The translations under genes and the position numbers were made by a program. Of a stretch of DNA of 64,000 nucleotides, positions 16,330-26,487 are shown one piece after another. Position 1 is the first letter of the stretch; each line of letters starts with the position of its first letter. Under the pieces are notes generated by a model. The model was given only the letters and a program-made list of their open reading frames with translations. It was not told the origin of the DNA and made no database searches. Source of the stretch: Butyrivibrio sp. NC2002. Lineage in GTDB: Bacteria; Bacillota; Clostridia; Lachnospirales; Lachnospiraceae. The stretch is taken from NCBI RefSeq assembly GCF_000702265.1, contig NZ_KL370880.1, forward strand, positions 62,001 through 126,000, read 5' to 3'.

Positions 16330-19230
16330 ATGTCCGAGAACAACATTTCAATGACAAAATTAAATACCACTGCAAAGAAAATTCTTTCAAGTGATATTCA
16401 TGATTACATAAGAGTAAGAGGCGCCAACGAGCATAACTTAAAGGGTGTAAGCGTTAAGATCCCAAGAGAGACCCTCACTGTTTTTACCGGGCTTTCGGGA
16501 TCCGGTAAATCATCTCTTGCCTTTGATACTATTTTTGCAGAAGGCCAGAGAAGATATATGGAGTCTCTTTCTTCATACGCAAGAATGTTCCTTGGCCAGA
16601 TGGATAAGCCGGACGTTGAGAAGATAGAGGGATTATCACCCACTATTTCCATCGATCAGAAATCAACTAACAGGAATCCCAGATCAACAGTAGGAACAGT
16701 CACTGAGATATACGATCACTTCAGACTACTCTATGCCAGAATAGGAATTCCTCATTGCCCTAACTGCGGAAGAGAGATAAGAAGACAGACCGTTGATGAG
16801 ATGGCCGATCAGATATTAACTCTCCCGGTTGGAACCAGGTTCCAGATACTTGCACCTGTTGTAAGAGGAAAAAAGGGAGAACACGCCAAGGTATTGGACC
16901 GTGCAAAGAGAGCAGGCTACGTCCGCGTAAGAGTTGATGATAGCCAGTATGATCTCTCGGAGGAGATAAAGCTTGATAAGAACATCAAGCACAATATCGA
17001 AGTCATCGTCGATAGACTCGTTATAAGAGATGATATGGAGGAAACAAGGAGCAGACTGATTGACTCCATCGAAAATGCACTCGGACTTGCTGGCGGCCTT
17101 CTCACGGTAGATGTTATCGATAAGGAACCAATGAATTTCAGCCAGAACTTTGCATGTCCTGATTGCGGAATAAGTATTCCGGAGATCGAGCCAAGAAGCT
17201 TTTCATTTAACAATCCCTTCGGTGCCTGCCCTGAATGTACAGGACTTGGATATAAGATGGAATTTGATTCTGAGCTCATGATACCTGATCCTTCGCTTTC
17301 AATTAATGAAGGCTGTTTTCAGGTAACAGGCTGGGCTTCATCCTCAAAGGAAGGAAGCTTCACCAATGCTGTGCTCCGCGCTCTTGCAAAGGAATACAAA
17401 TTCAGCCTTGATACTCCTTTTGAAAAACTCCCTGCAAAAGTCAGAAACATGCTGATAAACGGCGCAGACAAGCAGGTTATAGTCGAATACAAGGGACAGA
17501 GAGGAGAAGGAAAATATCCTGTTCTCTTCGATGGACTTGTTAAGAATGTTGAGCAGAGATACAGAGAGACTTTTTCTGAGCAGCAAAAAGCAGAGTACGA
17601 GCAGTATATGAGGATCACTCCCTGCCAGCTGTGCAAGGGACAGAGACTTAAGAGAGAATCACTTGCCGTAACTATTGATGACAAGAATATTTATGAGATC
17701 ACTTCAATCTCAATTAAGGAACTTCACGACTATCTGGAAAACCTCAAGCTTACTAAGCAGCAGGAAATGATAGGTGCACAGGTCCTTAAGGAAATAAGAG
17801 CAAGAGTAGGATTCCTTGTTGATGTCGGCCTTGACTACTTGTCGCTTTCAAGGGCAACAGGAACACTGTCAGGCGGTGAAGCCCAGAGAATAAGGCTTGC
17901 TACCCAGATCGGATCAGGACTGTGCGGCGTCTGCTATATCCTTGATGAGCCCAGTATAGGACTTCATCAGAGGGATAATGATAAGCTATTAAACACTCTT
18001 AAAAACTTAAGGGATCTTGGAAATACACTGATAGTAGTTGAACATGATGAAGATACTATGAGAGCTGCTGACTATATCGTGGATGTAGGACCGGGAGCCG
18101 GATCACACGGAGGACAGATTGTGGCAGCAGGCACTGCAGAAGAGATAATGCAGGTCCCTGAATCTATCACAGGACAGTACCTGTCAGGTAAGCTGAAGAT
18201 AGATGTTCCCAGTGTCAGAAGAAAACCTACAGGGTGGCTCACGGTAAAAGGTGCGCAGGAAAACAACCTTAAGAATATAAATGTAAAGTTCCCTCTTGGC
18301 GTGCTCACAATCGTCACAGGTGTTTCAGGCTCCGGAAAGAGCTCACTTGTAAATGAAATCCTCTACAAGCATCTGGAGAGAGACCTTAACAGAGCAAGAT
18401 GCATTCCCGGAAAACACAAGGGGATCGACGGAATAGAACAGCTTGATAAAGTCATTGCCATAGACCAGTCTCCTATAGGAAGAACTCCCAGGTCAAATCC
18501 TGCAACCTATACAGGTGTGTTTGACATGATAAGAGATCTTTTTGCAGGAACACCTGATGCAAAGGCAAGAGGTTATAAGAAGGGCAGATTCTCCTTCAAT
18601 GTAAAGGGCGGAAGATGCGAAGCCTGCGGCGGCGACGGAATCATCAAGATAGAGATGCACTTCTTACCTGATGTATATGTACCCTGTGAAGTGTGCGGAG
18701 GAAAGAGGTACAACAGAGAAACCCTCGAAGTTAAGTACAAGGGAAAGAGCATCTATGACGTGCTTGATATGACAGTTGAAGAAGCACTTCCTTTCTTTGA
18801 AAACATTAAGACCATAAAGAGAAAAATAAAAACTCTCTACGATGTTGGACTTGGATATGTAAAACTCGGACAGCCATCAACAGAGCTATCAGGCGGTGAA
18901 GCCCAGAGAATAAAACTCGCAACAGAGCTTTCAAGAGCAAGCACCGGAAAAACAATATATATTTTGGATGAGCCTACAACGGGACTTCATTTTGCAGATG
19001 TCCAGAAGCTTGTAAAAATCCTTCATGAGCTTGTGGATAACGGCAATACTGTTGTAGTAATAGAGCACAATCTTGATGTTATAAAAACAGGAGATTATAT
19101 CATAGATATGGGACCCGAAGGCGGAAGCGGCGGCGGAACCGTCGTTGCTCAGGGAACTCCTGAACAGGTGGCCAAGGCAAAGGGCTCTTATACCGGTAAA
19201 TACATAAAGAAAATGCTTGAGAAAAAATAA
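16330..19230 (+). CDS. uvrA: excinuclease ABC subunit A
   Basis: 966 residues, slightly longer than the usual 940 because of a 20-residue N-terminal extension. Two ABC modules: Walker [10 protein letters not shown] (near 54) and GVSGSGKSS (near 662), with signatures [11 protein letters not shown] and [11 protein letters not shown]. Zn-finger cysteine pairs are seen in CPNCG, CPDCG/CPECTG, CQLCKG and [14 protein letters not shown]. UvrA scans DNA for damage and loads UvrB. AAAGGAG precedes ATG 16330. It is the last gene of uvrBA. Confidence 0.97.
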   Translation: MSENNISMTKLNTTAKKILSSDIHDYIRVRGANEHNLKGVSVKIPRETLTVFTGLSGSGKSSLAFDTIFAEGQRRYMESLSSYARMFLGQMDKPDVEKIEGLSPTISIDQKSTNRNPRSTVGTVTEIYDHFRLLYARIGIPHCPNCGREIRRQTVDEMADQILTLPVGTRFQILAPVVRGKKGEHAKVLDRAKRAGYVRVRVDDSQYDLSEEIKLDKNIKHNIEVIVDRLVIRDDMEETRSRLIDSIENALGLAGGLLTVDVIDKEPMNFSQNFACPDCGISIPEIEPRSFSFNNPFGACPECTGLGYKMEFDSELMIPDPSLSINEGCFQVTGWASSSKEGSFTNAVLRALAKEYKFSLDTPFEKLPAKVRNMLINGADKQVIVEYKGQRGEGKYPVLFDGLVKNVEQRYRETFSEQQKAEYEQYMRITPCQLCKGQRLKRESLAVTIDDKNIYEITSISIKELHDYLENLKLTKQQEMIGAQVLKEIRARVGFLVDVGLDYLSLSRATGTLSGGEAQRIRLATQIGSGLCGVCYILDEPSIGLHQRDNDKLLNTLKNLRDLGNTLIVVEHDEDTMRAADYIVDVGPGAGSHGGQIVAAGTAEEIMQVPESITGQYLSGKLKIDVPSVRRKPTGWLTVKGAQENNLKNINVKFPLGVLTIVTGVSGSGKSSLVNEILYKHLERDLNRARCIPGKHKGIDGIEQLDKVIAIDQSPIGRTPRSNPATYTGVFDMIRDLFAGTPDAKARGYKKGRFSFNVKGGRCEACGGDGIIKIEMHFLPDVYVPCEVCGGKRYNRETLEVKYKGKSIYDVLDMTVEEALPFFENIKTIKRKIKTLYDVGLGYVKLGQPSTELSGGEAQRIKLATELSRASTGKTIYILDEPTTGLHFADVQKLVKILHELVDNGNTVVVIEHNLDVIKTGDYIIDMGPEGGSGGGTVVAQGTPEQVAKAKGSYTGKYIKKMLEKK

Positions 19231-19325
19231 AAAAATTTAGGAAAAACTATAAAGTTTTTATTAAGTGCGTCCGATATATAAAAAGGGAAAAGAATGTACC
19301 CGTGTGAAAATTTTGTGTTTACATA

Positions 19326-19354
19326 TTTTAAAAGTTGCCCCTATGGTTTATAAT
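19326..19354 (+). promoter_or_regulatory. putative promoter of the mreB-like gene
   Basis: TATAAT (19349-19354) is perfect; the sequence 17 bp upstream (19326-19331, TTTTAA) is a weak -35. It sits in the 194-nt gap after uvrA, which shows no clear terminator hairpin. Confidence 0.4.
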
Positions 19355-19424
19355 GGCTATTTGAGGAAGATTGTGATAATTTGGATACACGCATGTATGA
19401 CCATAGAAAGGGGTAATAGATTTC

Positions 19425-20417
19425 ATGCAGTACACAGATATTGGAATAGATTTAGGAACAGCCAGCATACTGGTTTATATTAGAGGAAAGGGCGTTGTAC
19501 TTAAGGAGCCCTCAGTTGTTGCTTACGACAGAGACACAGAAAAGATCAAGGCTATCGGTGAGGATGCTCGTCTTATGCTTGGACGTACACCCGGCAATAT
19601 TGTAGCCGTAAGACCTTTGAGACAGGGTGTTATCTCTGATTACAAAGTAACTGAACAGATGATGAAGTATTTCATCACTAAAGCTATAGGACACAGAACA
19701 TTCAGAAAGCCTCTTATAGCTGTTTGCGTTCCCAGTGGAGTTACCGAAGTAGAGCGTAAAGCAGTTGAAGATGCAACACTTATGGCAGGCGCAAGAGATG
19801 TTCGTATCATTGAAGAGCCTATCGCAGCAGCTATAGGTGCAGGTATTGATATCACCAAGCCTTGCGGAAACATGATCGTTGATATAGGCGGTGGTACATC
19901 AGATATAGCAGTTATCTCACTTGGCGGTACAGTTGTAAGTACTTCTGTTAAGATCGCAGGTGATGACTTTGACGAAGCTATCGTAAGATATATGCGTAAG
20001 AAGCATAACCTTCTTATCGGTGAGAGAACAGCTGAAGATATCAAGATCAAGATCGGTGCTGCTTATCCTAGAGCAGAAGCTGATTATATGGATGTAAGGG
20101 GACGTAACCTTGTAACAGGTCTTCCCAAGACAGTCAAAGTATCTTCAGAAGAGACAGAAGAAGCATTAAGAGAAACAACAGCACAGATTGTTGAAGCTAT
20201 ACATAGTGTTCTTGAGAAGACTCCTCCGGAACTTGCAGCTGATATCGCTGACAGAGGTATCGTGCTCACCGGTGGCGGAAGCCTTCTTCGCGGACTTGAT
20301 GACCTTATTGCATCCAAGACCGGCATCAACACTGTGACTGCAGAGGATCCCATGACAGCAGTTGCCATTGGAACCGGCAGATATGTAGAGTTTCTTGCAG
20401 GCTATCGCGAAGTATAA
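19425..20417 (+). CDS. mreB: MreB/Mbl-family actin-like cell-shape protein
   Basis: 330 residues with the actin-fold nucleotide motifs IGIDLGTASILVYIRGKG (phosphate 1), IVDIGGGTSDIAVISLGG (phosphate 2) and VLTGGGSLLRGLDDLI (adenosine). MreB filaments under the membrane guide the elongasome. AAGGGG lies 11 nt before ATG 19425. The gene is followed directly by two flagellar rod/hook genes; Bacillus subtilis has the same order mbl-flhO-flhP, so Mbl is the likelier orthologue. No mreC/mreD are beside it. Confidence 0.93.
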   Translation: MQYTDIGIDLGTASILVYIRGKGVVLKEPSVVAYDRDTEKIKAIGEDARLMLGRTPGNIVAVRPLRQGVISDYKVTEQMMKYFITKAIGHRTFRKPLIAVCVPSGVTEVERKAVEDATLMAGARDVRIIEEPIAAAIGAGIDITKPCGNMIVDIGGGTSDIAVISLGGTVVSTSVKIAGDDFDEAIVRYMRKKHNLLIGERTAEDIKIKIGAAYPRAEADYMDVRGRNLVTGLPKTVKVSSEETEEALRETTAQIVEAIHSVLEKTPPELAADIADRGIVLTGGGSLLRGLDDLIASKTGINTVTAEDPMTAVAIGTGRYVEFLAGYREV

Positions 20418-20445
20418 AAGAATTTAATGATTGCGAGGGGAAAAT

Positions 20446-21303
20446 ATGGTAAAAGGTCTGTACACAGCTTACACCGGAATGATTACTGAACAAAAGCGCA
20501 TGGACATTGAGACTAATAATCTCGCCAATGCCAATTCCACGGGCTTTAAGGAGGAACGTTCTGTAAGCAGATCGTTCCGTGATCTTCTTGGCCTTAAGAT
20601 CAAGGACTACACTGATGCGCCATGGACGGCTACGCAGCTTGGACTTATGAATCCCGGAGTTAAGCTTGAAGGATCTTATACCAATTTTGAACAGGGTGCA
20701 CTGCAATCTACAGGGCGCAAGTTTGACCTCGCTCTTAATAATGGAATTCCCACAACAGATGACGGAACAGTTAATGACAACATGGGAGCTGGTGGGAATG
20801 CCTTTTTTGCTACCTCCTACGGAACAAACGATCCGGATGCAGGTAATCTTATTAAATATACCCGAGACGGTAATTTCTATGTAACAGAGGATGGTTATCT
20901 TGTGACCACCGAAGGAAATAACGTTTTGGATGTCAACAATAATCCCATTCAGATTGATCCAATACAGGATACGACCATTCTTGGAGACGGCAGCATCGTA
21001 CAGAATGGTAACGTAGTATCTACGATACAGGTTGCCCGTTTTGATAATGTGCAGTTTTTGCAGAGATATCAGGACAATTCATTTATCATAGGTGATGGTG
21101 GAGCACAGGTTGTAAGCACAACCGCAGCTGAGGCCAATGCATCGGTCAATCAGGGATATCTGGAATCATCAAACATAAGTGTCGTTGATGAATTTGTTAA
21201 TATCATTGCTATTCAGAGAAATTATGAAACTAACTCTAAGGCTATGCAGTCTGAGGATGACACCCTTGATATAGCCGTGAATCAGCTTGGAAGAATTACC
21301 TGA
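20446..21303 (+). CDS. flagellar hook-basal body protein (FlgF/FlhO type)
   Basis: 285 residues. N-terminal rod signature MVKGLYTAYTGMITEQKRMD and ETNNLANANSTGFK; the C-terminus ends in the paired helix VVDEFVNIIAIQRNYETNSK. Such proteins assemble the axial rod or distal structures of the flagellum through export by the flagellar type III system. I start at ATG 20446 because GAGGGG lies 5-10 nt upstream; the TTG at 20431 precedes that site. It follows the mreB-like gene by 28 nt and lies before flgG. Assignment as FlgF-type proximal rod versus FlhO is open. Confidence 0.9.
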   Translation: MVKGLYTAYTGMITEQKRMDIETNNLANANSTGFKEERSVSRSFRDLLGLKIKDYTDAPWTATQLGLMNPGVKLEGSYTNFEQGALQSTGRKFDLALNNGIPTTDDGTVNDNMGAGGNAFFATSYGTNDPDAGNLIKYTRDGNFYVTEDGYLVTTEGNNVLDVNNNPIQIDPIQDTTILGDGSIVQNGNVVSTIQVARFDNVQFLQRYQDNSFIIGDGGAQVVSTTAAEANASVNQGYLESSNISVVDEFVNIIAIQRNYETNSKAMQSEDDTLDIAVNQLGRIT

Positions 21304-21384
21304 TAACAGGGTAAAGTTTTAGATTGTTTAATCCGATAAACTATTTGGAAAACTATGTAAAGCTTTCGGGCCAGGAGGTAATTT

Positions 21385-22212
21385 ATGGTTAGAAGTTTAT
21401 GGACAGCTGCTTCAGGAATGAATGCACAGCAGACTAATGTTGATACTATTGCGAATAATTTGGCTAACGTAAACTCAGCCGGTTACAAGGCTCAGAGTGC
21501 CAAGTTTAAGTCACTTTTATATCAGGAACTTAAAACAAAAACTGTTCAGACAACAGGATCACCTGTTAATTCAGATGTAGGACTTGGTGTACGAGTTTCA
21601 TCCATCAACCAGTATTTTACACAGGGAAGCTTGCAGGATAATGATTCATCCTCTGCATTTGCGATCCAGGGCGACGGATTTTTTGCATACTCAACAGATG
21701 CAACTACGATAAACGAAGCAAATACCAGATATACCAGAAACGGTAACTTTGTTTGGGCGCTTACTGAAGCCGGTGCTCTTGAGCTTACCACATCAGAAGG
21801 TAACCCGGTTCTTGGAATAGACGGCAATGTTATTACAGTAAACTCCAACGTGGTTAAAGCAACAGATATTATCTGCGATCAGGAAGGTGCACTTTACTAC
21901 CTTGATCAGAACCAGAACAGAGTGGATATCGGACAGATAGCGCTCTTCCAGTTCAGGAATCCTGAAGGTCTTGAGAGAACAGGTGATACAAGCTTTTCAG
22001 TAACTCCCGCAAGTGGAGATCCTCTTCCTGAGGCAACAACAGCAGGAATTACAAGAAGTGTGATCGTTCAGGGATATCTTGAGGGATCAAATGTAAATGT
22101 TGCGACAGAGATGGTTAACCTCATCGTTGCACAGCGTGCTTATGAAATGAACTCAACGGCTATCACCACAACAGATGAGATGATGCAGACAGCAAACGGA
22201 CTTAAGAGATAA
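21385..22212 (+). CDS. flgG: flagellar basal-body rod protein FlgG (FlhP type)
   Basis: 275 residues. The opening MVRSLWTAASGMNAQQTNVD and TIANNLANVNSAGYK is the classic FlgG start; the end (GYLEGSNVNVATEMVNLIVA, QRAYEMNSTAI) is the FlgG/FlgE coiled terminus. FlgG forms the distal rod. GGAGGTAATTT before ATG 21385 is a near-ideal ribosome site. The 81-nt gap to the preceding homolog has no terminator, so co-transcription is likely. Downstream is a FlgJ-type protein 11 nt away. Confidence 0.93.
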   Translation: MVRSLWTAASGMNAQQTNVDTIANNLANVNSAGYKAQSAKFKSLLYQELKTKTVQTTGSPVNSDVGLGVRVSSINQYFTQGSLQDNDSSSAFAIQGDGFFAYSTDATTINEANTRYTRNGNFVWALTEAGALELTTSEGNPVLGIDGNVITVNSNVVKATDIICDQEGALYYLDQNQNRVDIGQIALFQFRNPEGLERTGDTSFSVTPASGDPLPEATTAGITRSVIVQGYLEGSNVNVATEMVNLIVAQRAYEMNSTAITTTDEMMQTANGLKR

Positions 22213-22223
22213 TGAGGTAGCTT

Positions 22224-22610
22224 ATGGCTCTTGATCTAAATTCTTTAAATGTATCGGGAATATCGCAGTTTGCGACCAGCAAGGCTATTGATAATGCATC
22301 CAAAATGGTAAGCGATGCAAAAACAAAAGTCGATACTGCCGCAAAAAACGGCGACAAGGAAGAAATAAATGAAGAACTCATGAGTGCCTGCAAACAGTTC
22401 GAGGCATATATGCTTGAGCAGATTTTCAAGGGATATGAGGAGACAAACAAAGTCTTTTCCAAGGATGATGACAAGGGCTCAATGGGAACACTTGTTAATT
22501 ACTTTAAGGATTTTGCAATCCAGGATATATCATCCACAGCTTCTGACAAGCAGAGCACAGGACTTGCGCAAATGCTTTATGAAAATATGAAGCGCACTTA
22601 TGATCTGTAA
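22224..22610 (+). CDS. FlgJ N-terminal-like rod-binding protein
   Basis: 128 residues. The second half carries the rod-binding motif of FlgJ: ACKQFEAYMLEQIFKGYEET, followed by LVNYFKDFAIQDISS and a final GLAQMLYENMKRTY. The muramidase domain of proteobacterial FlgJ is absent, as usual in Firmicutes. It probably caps or chaperones rod assembly. GAGGTAG lies 8 nt before ATG 22224. It is the last flagellar gene of this run and is followed by a terminator. Confidence 0.88.
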   Translation: MALDLNSLNVSGISQFATSKAIDNASKMVSDAKTKVDTAAKNGDKEEINEELMSACKQFEAYMLEQIFKGYEETNKVFSKDDDKGSMGTLVNYFKDFAIQDISSTASDKQSTGLAQMLYENMKRTYDL

Positions 22611-22631
22611 AATAAATAATTGATATTTGAG

Positions 22632-22665
22632 GGGCTGCCATTAAACTATAAGTGGCAGTCTTTTT
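22632..22665 (+). terminator. intrinsic terminator after the flagellar genes
   Basis: CTGCCA and TGGCAG enclose a 12-nt loop and are followed by TCTTTTT, 24 nt after the flgJ-like stop. Confidence 0.8.
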
Positions 22666-22695
22666 ATGTGAAAAGAAGGGAATTCTTTTAGAAAA

Positions 22696-24930
22696 ATGGA
22701 AGTTTTTAAGGGATATGTAGATCATTTTATATACAGGAATGCGGAAAACGGTTACGGAGTAATGGTTTTTATTTCCGATGGGGAAGAGATAACCTGCGTT
22801 GGAACATTCCATGATGTGGACACGGGAGATACGCTAAAGCTAACGGGAGAGATGATAGAGCATCCTGTTTACGGCGAGCAGCTAAAGGTGACTGAGCACG
22901 AAGTCTCTATTCCTGATGATGCAGAGTCTATCGAGCGCTACCTTGGTTCCGGTGCGATCAAGGGCATCGGCGAAGTCATGGCAAGGAAGATCGTAAAAAA
23001 ATTCGGCGACGATACCTTCAGGATAATTGAAGATGAACCCGAGAGACTAGCGGAGATCAAGGGTATTAGCGAGAGAAAAGCAAGAGATATATCTGTGCAG
23101 CTCTATGAAAAAAGAGAGATGCGTGATGCCATGGTTTTCCTTGCAGGATATGGAATATCCGGAAATATGTCTGTCAGAATATATGAAAAGTATGGTGCGG
23201 GAGTGTATCAGGTTATAAAAGAAAACCCGTATAAGCTTGCAGATGACATAGACGGAATAGGTTTTAAAACCGCGGACGAAATAGCGGGCAAGGTCGGGAT
23301 CAGTGTGGACTCCGATTTCAGAATAAGGAGCGGAATATTATACACACTCCTTGAATCTGCAGCGGACGGACACAGCTATCTGCCAAAAGAGATGCTTATA
23401 AAAAAGAGCGCAGAACTCCTTAGAGTCGAAAGAGATATGGTTCAGACTCAGATGGATAATCTCATGGTTGAGCGAAAACTTATCTACAAGGACGAGGATC
23501 AGGTCTATGCTGCTTCGTATTTTTATGAGGAGCAGGGCATAGCAGTTATGCTAAGAGAGCTCAATCTGTCTATGAGGCAGGATGAAAACAGAGACCTTGC
23601 AAGCGAGATAAAAAAGATTGAAGAAGAAAGAGGGATAGAGCTTGATGACCTCCAGAGACAGGCTGCGATCGCAAGTGCTAAGAACGGAGTTGTCATCATC
23701 ACAGGAGGACCCGGAACAGGTAAGACAACAACTATAAATACGATCATCAGATATTATGCTTCGCAGCACATGGATATCTTTCTTGCTGCGCCAACAGGCA
23801 GAGCTGCAAAGCGCATGACTGAGGCAACAGGCTATGAAGCCCAGACTATCCACAGACTCCTTGGAGTTGGAGGGATCCCTACACAGAATGAGAATGGCGA
23901 CAAGGGAAGAGAAAGGATCCGCTTCGAGAAAAATTCGGAGAACCCTTTGGAAGCAGATGCGATAATAATCGATGAAATGTCCATGGTGGATATGCATCTT
24001 TTTAATGCGCTCCTTAAGGCTGTAATTCCGGGAACGCACCTCATCCTTGTAGGTGACAGTTCGCAGCTTCCAAGCGTTGGCCCCGGACAGGTTCTGTACG
24101 ACCTTATAGATTCGGGGATGTTTACGACCATTACTCTTCAGAAGATTTTCAGACAGGCAAAGCAGAGTGATATCGTCATGAATGCGCACCATATAAAAAA
24201 CGGCGAGCATTTTGTGATGGATAACAAGAGCAAAGACTTTTTCTTTTTATCAAGAAATAATGCTGATGTAATATACAAGCACATGATACAGCTCATAAAG
24301 GAAAAACTCCCGGGGTACGTCAATGCAAGAAGTGAGGACATACAGGTACTTACCCCTATGAAGAGAGGACCACTAGGCGCTGAGAGCTTGAATGTTGTTC
24401 TGCAGAGGTACTTAAACCCCGCTGACAGATCAAAAAAAGAATACGTGCATGGAGACAGAGTTGTCAGAGAAGGCGACAAGGTCATGCAGATAAGAAATAA
24501 CTATCAGGCTGAGTGGGAAGTGCTCGGAAAATACGGAATTGTCACTGAGAAGGGAATGGGGGTTTTCAACGGTGACATGGGAACCATCAAGGAAATTGAT
24601 GAGAGAATGAAAGAGCTGACTGTCGAATTTGATGAGGGAAGATGCGTAAGATACCCCTTTACAGAAATAGACGAATTAGAGCTTGCCTATGCGATAACAA
24701 TTCACAAGTCCCAAGGCTCTGAGTATCCGGCAGTTATCCTCCCTCTTCTTGGAGGACCAAGGATGCTGCTTAACAGGAACCTCTTGTATACAGCGGTGAC
24801 AAGAGCCAAAAACTGCGTAGTTATCCTTGGAAGTGAAAACACTGTTCATGAAATGGTTGATAACGAGGAGCAGCTTAAGAGATATACGGGATTAAAGAAA
24901 CGGATAATGGAGGTATTAGGTGCAGATTGA
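22696..24930 (+). CDS. recD2: ATP-dependent RecD2-type DNA helicase
   Basis: 744 residues. An N-terminal OB-like region and helix-hairpin-helix segments (IKGIGEVMARKIVKKFG, IKGISERKARDI) precede the SF1B helicase core: Walker A GGPGTGKTTT near residue 336, Walker B IIDEMSMVD, LVGDSSQLPSVGPG, and the terminal TIHKSQGSEYPAVILPL. RecD2 acts outside RecBCD in repair and fork stability. The start ATG 22696 has only a distant GAAGGG. The gene overlaps comF by 11 nt. Confidence 0.94.
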   Translation: MEVFKGYVDHFIYRNAENGYGVMVFISDGEEITCVGTFHDVDTGDTLKLTGEMIEHPVYGEQLKVTEHEVSIPDDAESIERYLGSGAIKGIGEVMARKIVKKFGDDTFRIIEDEPERLAEIKGISERKARDISVQLYEKREMRDAMVFLAGYGISGNMSVRIYEKYGAGVYQVIKENPYKLADDIDGIGFKTADEIAGKVGISVDSDFRIRSGILYTLLESAADGHSYLPKEMLIKKSAELLRVERDMVQTQMDNLMVERKLIYKDEDQVYAASYFYEEQGIAVMLRELNLSMRQDENRDLASEIKKIEEERGIELDDLQRQAAIASAKNGVVIITGGPGTGKTTTINTIIRYYASQHMDIFLAAPTGRAAKRMTEATGYEAQTIHRLLGVGGIPTQNENGDKGRERIRFEKNSENPLEADAIIIDEMSMVDMHLFNALLKAVIPGTHLILVGDSSQLPSVGPGQVLYDLIDSGMFTTITLQKIFRQAKQSDIVMNAHHIKNGEHFVMDNKSKDFFFLSRNNADVIYKHMIQLIKEKLPGYVNARSEDIQVLTPMKRGPLGAESLNVVLQRYLNPADRSKKEYVHGDRVVREGDKVMQIRNNYQAEWEVLGKYGIVTEKGMGVFNGDMGTIKEIDERMKELTVEFDEGRCVRYPFTEIDELELAYAITIHKSQGSEYPAVILPLLGGPRMLLNRNLLYTAVTRAKNCVVILGSENTVHEMVDNEEQLKRYTGLKKRIMEVLGAD

Positions 24931-25636
24931 GCAGATAAAGGAGATGGCAGTATCTCTTCTTTACCCCAGAAGATGTCCTGTGTGCGACAGGATAACCACA
25001 GGGGGTGCGCTCATCCATGAAGGATGCAGAAAAAACATTAAGATCGTAAGAGGCAGTACCTGCCTTAAATGCGGAAAACCAATTAAAAACGAAGAAGCGC
25101 AGTATTGCTCTGATTGTGAGAAAACAAGGCACTACTTTGACAGAGGATATTCGCTTTTTAAATACAGATCCGTATCGGGATCTATCTACAGATTTAAATA
25201 TTCGGGAAGACAGGAATATGCCGCGTTTTATGCAGAAGAGATGAGAAGGCATCTGGGCGATGTGATAAAGAGACTTGGACCTGATGCTCTTATCCCGGTT
25301 CCCATGTACAGGAGAAAAGAGCGCATTCGCGGCTATAACCAGGCAGCAGTCCTTGCGGAGACCATGGGGAAAGAACTCGGAATACCGGTTGATATGCAGA
25401 TAATAGAGCGCTGCAAAAATACCGTGCCTATGAAAATTCTGGATGAAAAGGGGCGAAAGGCTAATTTGAAAAAGGCTTTTAATATAGCCCAAAATGAAGT
25501 AAAATATAATTGTATTATCCTTATTGACGACATATATACGACTGGTGCTACATTGGATGCGGTTGCAAAAGTGTTTAGAGATAAAGGAGTAAAGAGAATA
25601 TATTTTGTGACCCTTGCGATTGGTCAGGTTGTATAA
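24920..25636 (+). CDS. comF: ComF-family phosphoribosyltransferase-like protein
   Basis: 238 residues. Zinc-type cysteine pairs at the start (CPVCDRI, CLKCGKPI, CSDC) are followed by the ComF PRTase fold with IPVPMYRRKERIRGYNQA and the PRPP loop CIILIDDIYTTGATLDA. ComF is needed for DNA uptake in competent Firmicutes and Proteobacteria, and is also present in non-competent species. The start is GTG 24920, with GGAGG 7 nt upstream inside recD2. Both nucleic-acid genes are therefore translationally coupled. Confidence 0.92.
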   Translation: MQIEQIKEMAVSLLYPRRCPVCDRITTGGALIHEGCRKNIKIVRGSTCLKCGKPIKNEEAQYCSDCEKTRHYFDRGYSLFKYRSVSGSIYRFKYSGRQEYAAFYAEEMRRHLGDVIKRLGPDALIPVPMYRRKERIRGYNQAAVLAETMGKELGIPVDMQIIERCKNTVPMKILDEKGRKANLKKAFNIAQNEVKYNCIILIDDIYTTGATLDAVAKVFRDKGVKRIYFVTLAIGQVV

Positions 25637-25659
25637 ACGGCCGAGGCTAGGAGGTTTAT

Positions 25660-26085
25660 ATGAGTAACATTAAAAACTGTGCGAAATGCGGAAAGATGTT
25701 TAACTACATTGCAGGAGATGTTATTTGTGAAAACTGCAAGAAAGAACTGGAAGACAAATTTCAGGAGGTTAAAAAGTATATCGACGAGAATCCTGGAAGC
25801 GGATTAAAGCAGATATCTGAAGATTGCAATGTAACTACAAAGCAGCTTAAGAAGTGGATCCTTGAAGAGAGACTTATGTTTACTGAGAATTCACCTATTC
25901 AGATTACCTGTGAGAATTGTGGTGCAAGGATTCAGACAGGAAGACTTTGTGCGAAATGTAAAGCTTCGGTTACCAATGAGCTTAGTAATACAGTGAAGGC
26001 AAAACAGCAGGCACTTGCCGCTGAAATTGCAAAGAAGGCACAGAAGCCTGATGCCAAATCAGGTATGAAGTTCTTGAAAACATGA
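25660..26085 (+). CDS. flagellar-operon-associated zinc protein (YvyF/TIGR03826 type)
   Basis: 141 residues. Two zinc-ribbon cysteine pairs flank the core: CAKCGKMFNY...CENCKK at 7-30 and CENCG...CAKCK at 87-105. A central helix-turn-helix-like part (GLKQISEDCNVTTKQLKKWI) is typical of the YvyF family, which sits beside comF and flagellar genes (flgM) in Bacillus. The AGGAGG site precedes ATG 25660. Function unknown; probably regulatory. Confidence 0.85.
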   Translation: MSNIKNCAKCGKMFNYIAGDVICENCKKELEDKFQEVKKYIDENPGSGLKQISEDCNVTTKQLKKWILEERLMFTENSPIQITCENCGARIQTGRLCAKCKASVTNELSNTVKAKQQALAAEIAKKAQKPDAKSGMKFLKT

Positions 26086-26092
26086 GGAGATT

Positions 26093-26482
26093 ATGTTAAA
26101 CGAGGAGCGTGTGATCCTGATGACCAGGATGGCTGCTTACGAGCAGCATGAGGGGAAAAAGAATAACGCTATAAATTCGTATTTTCGCAGCGACTATGTC
26201 GGATTTCAGGTGCTTAAGTCAATAATAAGTGCCACTATTGTATATCTGATACTGGTCGCTGCATATGTGATGTATCATTTTTCTGATGTGCTTCAGGATA
26301 TCTATAATACTGATATCATCGGAACAGCCAGAAAATATCTGTTATATTACATTGCTCTTGTAGCCGTATATTCAGTGATTTCGTACATAGTATATTCCAT
26401 AAGATATGGAAAAATGCGTGGAAGTATGAGAGCATACTACTCCTGTCTTAAAAGACTTGGAAAAATGTATGAAAAGGAATAA
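26093..26482 (+). CDS. small two-helix membrane protein upstream of the cdaA cluster
   Basis: 129 residues. A soluble start (NEERVILMTRMAAYEQHEGK) is followed by two hydrophobic segments at about 45-63 and 80-103 and a basic end (RGSMRAYYSCLKRLGKMYEK). I do not recognise a named family, although this type of gene commonly precedes cdaA in Lachnospiraceae as I remember. GAGGAG precedes ATG 26093, 7 nt after the YvyF-like stop, and the next gene starts 5 nt later, so it is co-transcribed. Confidence 0.78.
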   Translation: MLNEERVILMTRMAAYEQHEGKKNNAINSYFRSDYVGFQVLKSIISATIVYLILVAAYVMYHFSDVLQDIYNTDIIGTARKYLLYYIALVAVYSVISYIVYSIRYGKMRGSMRAYYSCLKRLGKMYEKE

Positions 26483-26487
26483 TCAAG

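Noticed and set aside
23551..24210. 219-codon minus-strand frame inside recD2
   Set aside because: Antisense to well-conserved helicase motifs; composition (Cys/Ser rich) is that of a shadow frame.
24875..25492. 205-codon minus-strand frame across recD2/comF
   Set aside because: Antisense to two recognised genes, with no start signal.
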